A stretch of DNA of 64,000 nt from Symsagittifera roscoffensis (taxonomy: Eukaryota > Xenacoelomorpha > Acoela > Convolutidae): NCBI RefSeq assembly GCF_963678635.1, contig NC_087064.1, forward strand, positions 22,678,509 through 22,742,508, given 5' to 3'. Of the stretch, positions 1-8,800 are shown piece after piece. A program made the position numbers and the translations under genes. The notes under the pieces are model-generated. The model did not search any database. It saw nothing but the letters and a program-made list of their open reading frames with translations, and was not told the DNA's origin. Each line of letters opens with the position of its first letter. Positions within the stretch are counted from its first letter, which is position 1.

Positions 1-712
1 ATAACCGTTTACTTTATCTTCTGTTTGACATACACTAAGCTCTATGTTAGCCTTGTCTTCAAGGTCACTTGACCAGCTCAACGCAGTGAGCCTACCAAAT
101 AACTATAAATAATATATTGCCCATCCGGCTGGATGACAAATCCGATGAAACATCAGTTGTCCAAGCGTACCAAAGAGAAAAAAATAAGGCAACTGTTTTT
201 TGTGTATTACCCCACTTTCACTGGGAATGTTCTCCCTCATTCTAATTCATGTAATCAATTTTATGCTGGGGTTTCTTTGGTTTATTTTATAATCAGATGT
301 ACTATCGAAAGTTTTTGAGCAGTTATCGTGATTTACTTTCTTGACATACCCCTTTTCTAGTGATAATTCCTCCAAAACACAAGTTTAGTATTCCTCCGTA
401 CCCACCCTTCCCATTTAAAAAAAAAAAATTGGTACAGCAAACAGATCAAAATTTCATTGGACCAAACTTATTAAGGAAGCCTTATAAGTTAGGTTTCAAT
501 GAAACCCTTTTGATTGCGAAACAAATTAATGCTGAAAACTTTTATGGGTTTTTTTACTTCAGAACACTGAAAAACGTTTAATACTTCCTGATTTTCGGTG
601 AACTGTTTTGCCATTTTTCTTTCAATTAAATTCTTTCGTATTGATGAAAACAATTTTGCGTTGGTGTTTGCAAAGATGTCTTCCTTAAACTCCCACGTTT
701 AATAATAGCTGC
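1..712. other. Left host flank, no gene recognised
   Basis: AT-rich DNA outside the LTR element. Short open frames exist (for example 133-318 and 360-581) but none has a recognisable domain, splice context or composition that would support a gene. The last four bases (709-712, CTGC) are the target-site duplication of the adjacent element. Confidence 0.6.
709..712. repeat. 4 bp target-site duplication, left copy
   Basis: CTGC immediately precedes the 5' LTR and recurs at 17349-17352 directly after the 3' LTR. A 4 bp duplication fits Ty3/gypsy-type integrases and shows the element is bounded exactly at 713 and 17348. Confidence 0.85.
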
Positions 713-1120
713 TGGAACCTGATCTAAACTATATTTTATGATTGGATAAATTAAATGTTTTACCAATGTAAAGTATTTAATATTAACCAATCATGATCCA
801 TCTAACTAACAACCCACTTATTTGTAAGTGCTGAAGTTACTTGTAATTTCAGCACCAGAGAGATTTGAATTTAACTTAGAAATTAGTTGGACTCTCCCGA
901 GCACTTCAGCAGCCGCAATAAACCAGTATACCCTAGATCTATTGAGCCTAGCAGAGACTAGTTAAACAACCTGAGACTAGATAGTATAAGAGTAAGATTA
1001 GGATCGGTATTAGACTAAGAAGTTGCACGAATCTATCCGGCCGAAAATAAGATAGCGTGACGAGCAGACGGTGTACCCTATCCGAAATTACTCTATGAGT
1101 TACACTTCGGTCATAACTCA
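713..1120 (+). repeat. 5' LTR
   Basis: 408 bp starting TGGAACC and ending AACTCA, identical with no indels to the copy 16,228 bp downstream. It contains a TATA-like stretch at about 730-738 and a poly(A) signal AATAAA at 917-922. Host sequence precedes it after the CTGC duplication. Confidence 0.95.
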
Positions 1121-2375
1121 TCTGGTGCGACCATAAGTCTCGAACAAGACCTTACTAGATTAGAATTAACCAAAATTAGATTAGAAATTAGACAAAAACA
1201 TTTACAAAATGTTATACGACAATAATTTAATTGAAATGTCTCTCCGACTCAATAGATCAGAGCCAATATTCCGAACCATAATAGAACTACCCGGAATTGG
1301 AAGAAGACCTCGAACCAAAGACGACATACGACAAAGTAGAAACTTGCCGTATAGTTATATGATAGTTCGGCAAAAGCCAGAACAAACTTTTATATTTCGA
1401 ATACTACTTGCAATGAATTTAGATTTCCATTTGCAAACATAAAACCTTGAAGTTAATCTTCAAAATCATTTCAGGCGCTAAACAAAATTAATATTATACA
1501 ATAACGATTGATAAAAAGATCTAAGATCGTTTCCCTAAAACTCTGCAGTATTATACAAAACATGTTTGAAAAATATTTATTGGAAAACAAAAATAAAAAT
1601 TAGTAGCATGACAATAAATGGTTAGTAATCATAAATCATCCTGTTGTTCCAGCTTCATCATCTAAAACATAACAGCAATCATAAACCCACTAACATCATC
1701 AAAACACTAAATCTTTCCTTTACACACATTTAAAACTTTATTAAAACTTAAATTCACTTAATTTTAAAACCAGATCATCAAGGCTTATCCTTGGATCTTA
1801 AATCATTTTCTACTTAATTAAAATCTCAAATTTGCTCATCAAGGCTTATCCTTGGATCAAACAGAACAATTTTGTTCTCCCCCACCCACTTAATTAGTGT
1901 CTAACGACCTCAAACGTCGATTCACTACCCAACCCTTTCTAAAGACCCAAGACTAATAGAAATTTTTAAAACAAAACTAATCATTCAAAATTAGGATAAA
2001 CAGTGAAGAACTTCGGTTATTCATCCTTCACTTGACCCCCCCTCTTACCAGACCCAGGATAAATCTTAGACTTAGTAAGTTTAAAATAGTATCTAACGAA
2101 CTACTCGCGTTCTAATTATACCTGAACCTTGTGGATCGATTTACTATTCTCCAACCCTTGAACACAATCACTACCCCTAAGTAAGATTAAGTAAGTTAAC
2201 ACCTTAGCTTATACTAGTCACGAGAAAGTAAAAATCATTCTTCGGAATCGATATACTTTTCTCTCCAACCCTGAACAAATAGACCCAGGTTAAGCTAACC
2301 AAAAAATCGTAAGAACTAACAGTTTAAGAAAATAGAAATCATTTAACAACCTTTGCATCCGTCATTCTAAACCTT
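1121..2375 (+). other. Long retroelement leader with duplicated hairpins
   Basis: About 1.25 kb between the primer site and ORF1. It carries two copies of a CAAGG-CTTAT-CCTTG hairpin (1779-1793 and 1840-1854) and three degenerate blocks sharing TCGAT...CTCCAACCCT and GACCCA-type words (about 1897-1960, 2090-2175 and 2237-2300). A 77-codon open frame at 1209-1442 has no recognised domain and may be an upstream ORF. Packaging, dimerisation or translation control are possible roles by analogy with retroviral leaders; this is inference. Confidence 0.6.
1123..1140 (+). promoter_or_regulatory. Candidate tRNA primer-binding site
   Basis: TGGTGCGACCATAAGTCT begins two bases after the 5' LTR. The leading TGG complements the CCA tail of a tRNA, as expected for a minus-strand primer site. 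I cannot assign the primer tRNA from memory; matching to a tRNA 3' end set would settle it. Confidence 0.6.
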
Positions 2376-2843
2376 ATGTCATTTAAAAATCTAGGAAATA
2401 AACAAACAATCATTTTACACAATTGTGAAATAGATAACAAAAAATACGACCTTGTAATCACACCTCATACACAAACAGTTGGATACATTCGCACAAAACG
2501 ACAAACACTAAAGAGGAAAATAATAACTAAACAAAGACAAATAACACGAAAAAGATTTTCAAAAAATCGAAACGCATTTTCAGAATCAGAAACCAACAGT
2601 TTAGACGAACTTTACAAATTAAAAGAATCAATAGATAAAAATTACCCACAACACGATCAATTATATTTTTCTGACTCAGAAACAACTTCAAATTCATCAC
2701 AAAGAGGAAAAAGAAGAATAAAAAAACAGTACAAACACAAACCAGTACATCTATACAATTGGAATCAACCAATTCGACACATTAATAATTACATATTAAC
2801 AGTCATCGAACGAAAAAATGAGTTCAACACACACCCCAGGTGA
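2376..2843 (+). CDS. ORF1: small basic protein upstream of gag-pol
   Basis: 155 residues with no family I recognise. Two lysine/arginine-rich stretches (about residues 40-65 and 108-117) look like nucleic-acid-binding or nuclear-localisation segments, separated by an acidic-serine part. The stop codon TGA (2841-2843) overlaps the first codons of gag-pol in another frame by 26 nt. A splice-donor consensus, CAG before GTGACG, falls exactly across this stop, so a spliced RNA would lose the stop and could extend the frame into a downstream exon. It could be an accessory RNA-binding protein, an N-terminal exon for a spliced product, or a translated leader. It has a clean ATG and composition like the rest of the element, which supports it being coding. 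Confidence 0.6.
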   Translation: MSFKNLGNKQTIILHNCEIDNKKYDLVITPHTQTVGYIRTKRQTLKRKIITKQRQITRKRFSKNRNAFSESETNSLDELYKLKESIDKNYPQHDQLYFSDSETTSNSSQRGKRRIKKQYKHKPVHLYNWNQPIRHINNYILTVIERKNEFNTHPR

Positions 2844-5800
2844 CGAAACTCCAGATGACGATGAAATCTTTCCTTTTATAGTAGATGCAGATACTGATAG
2901 AGGACAACACATATTTTGTCAAAATTTACTCGTAAATTTATTTGAACCCGGAATCAGTCCATGTAAAACAGAGTTCCCCGATGTAAAAATCAAAAGACAA
3001 ATCATAGATCACTATCTAAAAGATATATGCAACATAACACAACAGTATGGAATCTACTCCATAGAATTCACTTCCCCAAACCATAATAATAGAACATATA
3101 CTATTCAAACAGACGATCTTGATTTAGAATTTTCAAAAGTTTTTTCAGAATATATAAAAAGCATCCAATATCATAACTCACAAAGAGCAAACTCCATATT
3201 CACCAATGAAGTTTTCGCAATAATATATAGTTATATTTCGATATTAGAAAACGAAATCCCACTAACAAATGTCTCACCGACAGAAACATCTAAACATTTG
3301 AAAGTACGACATGAAATTACACTACTCTCTAGTTATTTAAACATCATTAAAGAAAATTTCACGAAAGATGACGTTTCACAACATACCAAACACGATCTAC
3401 AAAAAATTTTAGCATGGTTCATAATAGATTATTTCACACACAATATTGATTTAATTGCACAAGCAAGAAAAAATTTTAGACCCCAAAATTCGAACGATGA
3501 TACCGCTATCACAGAACAATCAGATTATGTTTGGGACCCCGAATGGTCTCATCCCGCATTTATAAGCTTTCCACAATCAATCTCAAGTCAAGCAATAGGT
3601 ACAATATCTTACATAAGAGATTATGTAAGAGTAATACCATTAACAATTGATGCAACACCATTAAACTATAATACATTTTTACCCGATACACAAAATAATA
3701 GTTTAAACTCTACAGTCATACACAACGAAAACCTCAATGGAACTAGGAATCTTACTCAACAAGATATCCAGACACCATCACACTTCATAAATGAAGAAAT
3801 TGTACACACAACAACTACACAACAAAGTATTTCACCAATACGCCCAAATTTAACAACACCAAGAAATACAAATCCTTCACAAACACAGGTAACCTTACAA
3901 TCAACCGTTAAACCTTCGGTTGCCCCTAAATATTCACATATGGATTACCAAACATACAGACCCATGACAATACCATCAAAAACACGCAAAACATTCACTA
4001 GAAACAACTTTGCAGACCATAATTATAATTATACACATCCATCAAAAACAAATTATCAACCACAAAGGAATTTTAATCAATATACAAAACCTCGAAACTG
4101 GGATAACCCAACGGCCCAATATAATTCCAAAAATTTTCAACCAAATCCTCCACAGGATCGCAGTGAAAATTACCCATTTTTTCAACAGAATAAAAATAAA
4201 AAACAAACATCTTATCAAATGGATTATTTATCCTCAGATGACGATTTCTTACAACCAGATATATTTGCACCAAATACTCAAGAATATCGTAGACAAGGAA
4301 TACAGAAAACACGTACAAATCATAGAAATTTTTCTCCACAACCAATAGATGCACAACATCAACAACCAATTCAACAACAAAATCTAATTAATACACAATC
4401 TTTTCAACCAATTCAACAACAAAATCCAATGACTGCACACTCGTATCAACCATCACAAATGCAAAATGAAATACCACTCCCATATTATCTTCAACAACAT
4501 GAAATAACAAGAAACCAACTTTCAAATTTTTCTCAAATGCCAAATGCAGCAGAATCATTACAAATGACAATGAATCCATACCTAATGGGTGGATCATCAA
4601 TAACATCAAACAAACCTTTAATGGTTTTCACAGGAACAGACCCTGAATACTCTGTAGAAGATTACTTAAATGCAGTAACAGCAAATTTGATTTTAAACAT
4701 AGGACCTGAACCAATTAATACGCCACTACATCAAAACTGGATACATCGACGCACAGCGTTGATACAAACAACCTTAGATGGCGCAGCCCAAAAATGGTTT
4801 TCAGTACTACCTCTAGAAATAAAATCAAACTGGAAAAGATTTACACAAGAATTTTCAAAAATGTTTGACTCCGAAAGAAACAAACAACAACAAAGAGTTT
4901 TATGTAATGAAATTCGCAGATTACCAAACGAAACCATCAAGCAAATAGCAGTACGAATCGAAACACTAGTTCGAAAAGCATATTCACTAAATACACATGA
5001 CTATAAAAACACAAAGATGACAGAAATCTTAATGATGACCTTAACACCACAATTAAGGAAAATAGCAATAAAAAAGAGAGCATCCCATCCTTCTTCAATT
5101 CGAGAACCCGATTTAGATTTTCGAAAACTAGTAGACAAACTAGAACAAGCAGAAATCACGATGAAACTAGAAGAAACGGAAAATCTGAAATTACAATACG
5201 TTAACAGAATTGAAACGACTCCCACTAATATTAATAATATACAGAAATCAGAAACAGACCTCGTTGAAAAAATCACTGAAATACTCAATATTTACGAAAA
5301 GAACCCGAACTTTAAAGGCAAACCATCTTTCAAAAAATGGTGTAATTATTGCCGCCGATACGGACATAGTATTTCCGAATGTAGACAAAAACAGCAAGAT
5401 AGTCAAAATAAACCTCAAAAATATAAAGAACCAAATAAATCATTCTATCAATATATGAAAAAAGATCAAAATCTACCAAACAAAAATGTATACAGCAACA
5501 ACAGTTCAGGAAAACCACTTCCGAACAATACAAGTTATACAAGAAATCAATCCCCATATAACTCAAGTTATAGAGGAAGATCACCAGAACGAAGAAATAC
5601 ACAAAACTCATCACAAAATCACTACAATAGACCAAATAGTAGAAATAACTACTCCAGATCAAATTCAAATACACAACGATTTGTTTCTAGATCTAATTCC
5701 CAATCAAGAAATAACTACTATCCAAACAACCAATCACGAAATTCATCATACAATAGGAATAGAAACTACTCCTATAATAGAAATAGAAGTTATTCAAACA

Positions 5801-8800
5801 ACCGAAACCAGAATTACCCGAACAATCGATCAAGGAATAACTCATATAATAGATCGAACTATAACAGACCAAACAATAATTACCAAAACAGATCGCGAAA
5901 TAATTCACAAAATCGACACCCAAGTTATAATAATCGTTATAGAAATTATTCCCAATCACCACACCGGAATAATAATCACTATAATAACTCTAATAATCGT
6001 CATAGAAGCAGTACACCTAAACATCAAAGACAAATCAATCAAGTACAAGCTAACCCAGAAACAACATCAGACCCCCCAGGTATTGATGACACAGTAACTG
6101 ATACGTTACAACTCAATCAAATAAACTGTACATCATCAGATTCAGAAAGTGATACTGAAAACACTCTTGCTATCAATATGATAAAAGTCGAAAATGACTA
6201 TGAATCTGTCATATATGAACAACCCTTTCCATCACATATATATGAAAATCAATCAGAATTTCTTCAAAATTATTACACTACACCCATAAATTCCACATCA
6301 ACGACGCAAGAAACAAACGAGATTAACACTACAGATCAAACCAATAAAAATACCAAAACAAAATGCTTGAATACAAACCATATTTATCAAAATATACAAA
6401 AAGAACAACCCAAAGAAAAAATTTGGACAATACCATTTCTCTTAGAAAGCCCAAGAAATAAAGAATTTCAACCACCAGACCTTGAAATAGATTTTTTAAT
6501 TGATTCAGGAGCAGAATCAAACATAATAAACATCCCCACATGGAATGAAATAAAAACTTTACATCCAAAGCTAACACCTCTTGAAACCTCCAGCAAACTA
6601 GCAACAGCACAAGGATCAACATTGATAAACTACGGAAAAATCCAATTATTTCTCCTCCCTACCAGAACAATGGAGCAAAGTAAAATTCTAAACAAGCCAT
6701 TTAAACAAATATTCCATATCACTGATATTAAATATAATATCATTGGAATACCATTTATTTCGAAGTATATACCAACAATTAACATCCTAAACAGTAAAAT
6801 ATTAATCAAAGATAAATATACAAAAACAAAAGAAACATCCCTAACATTTTTTCAAAGATTAAACAAACAACCACCATTCTTTTCAAAATTTTATCCAATA
6901 TATAACCAACAAAGAAAACACCTGAAACCACTATCAGGAAACATATATAATTTTTCAATCAAACAAGTTCACCAATATGATAAAGAACAAAACAAACAAA
7001 AATTTTATATGTCAGATTTTGAATTCAAACCTATTCATAAATTTTTCAAAATCACAATCTCTTCAATAAAATATTTGAAAAATTCGAATTCAGATATTAT
7101 TTCTTTACATGTTTATAACAACACACCTTACCAAGTAACATTACCTTTAGGACTTTTAGGATATTGTGAAACTAACGCTACAATATCACCAATACACGAA
7201 AAAGCCTATCGCGTAAATAATATACTCCAATTACTAGATATTTGCCAATCTACAATTCTTAATGAAGAATTATCTATAAATAATATAATAAGTAACGAAA
7301 ACAGAAATACGGATTATTTCACAAAAACTCCATATTTCAAACCTACATTCAACATAAGTAACCACACAAAGGACCAACAAAAATTTTTAACAATGTTTAA
7401 TTTCCAACATTCACAAATAACACAAGACGAATTCGAAAAGTTAGCCAAACAGCTAATTAAATATTCATCAGTATATGCAACATCAAAATTCGATGTTGGC
7501 AAAATCAGTTCATCACTACATCTCCCATTAAAACCAGACGCAGTTTTCAAAAAACAGAGAGCAAGTAAAGTACCAATTCACTTACATGATAAAGTAAACA
7601 GATTACTCGATATTTTAGAACAGTACAATATTATATCACCAGTTAATAAAGAAGAACAACCAAAAGGCAACACATTCATCAACCCCGTTATCATTCTAGC
7701 TAAAGGAGAATCATTAAAAATCGTTCTCGACGCTAGATACCTCAATTCACTCATAGATGAATCAAAATGTAATTGGCCCATTGAACCAATACAAGTTATT
7801 TTAACAAAAATAAACGGCAAATACTTTACAACCGCCGATATGAATAGTGCATACAATCAAATGCCACTAGATGAACAATCACGACGTTTAACACAATTTG
7901 TTATCGGAAACCAACAATATGAATTTAACCGCTTATTCTATGGAATATCCATAGGACCAGCAGCATTTTCAGCTTTTATGAGCAAAATTTTTAGACCACT
8001 AATACTCAAGAAAAACGCAATCACCTATCTAGACGATGTTTTTATGCAATCACAAACAAAAGACGAAATGTTCAAAGTTTTAGAAAAATATCATCAAATA
8101 CTTCAGAACGAAAATCTGAAGGCCGCCCCCGATAAATCACACTTCTTTTTGACAAGAGTTAAATTCTTAGGACATAACATAGAAAGAAAAACAATAACTC
8201 CACTGAAATCACGCATTGACGCTATTCAAAAACTTCAACCACCAACAAATAAAAAGAAAATCCAAGAATTCCTTGGAATGTTAAACTTTTTAAGTAAATA
8301 TGTTTATAAAATGCAATTATATCTACGACCATTTTACAACATCCTTAGACAACAAAATAATTTTGAATGGAATACAGAACATCAAACACGATTTGAAGAA
8401 ATAAAGAAACTTTTAACTGAACAAATTTCAAACACAATTCCAGACCCTGATCAACCATTTTATGCAATGTGCGATGCTTCGAACTTTGGCATCGGCGCAG
8501 CACTATTACAATCACATAATGGTACAAATAAAATGAACCTCATATCAGCAAATTCTCGATTATTCACTCAAGCAGAGCTACGACTCTCAACTCTAATGAG
8601 AGAATGTACAGCCATAATATATACATTGACAGAATATGAATTTCTGATACTTGGATCAAAGCATCCAACAGTTTTATTCACAGACCACAAACCCATCATT
8701 TTTCTTTTCACACAGAAATCTAACCCAAACCACCGAGTTTACAGATTTCAACTAATTCTAATGAAATTTCCAAACTTACATATAGTTTGGACTGCAGGAA

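Noticed and set aside
1209-1442. 77-codon ORF in the leader as an independent gene
   Set aside because: No domain and no splice donor suited to feed downstream frames; kept only as a possible upstream ORF.
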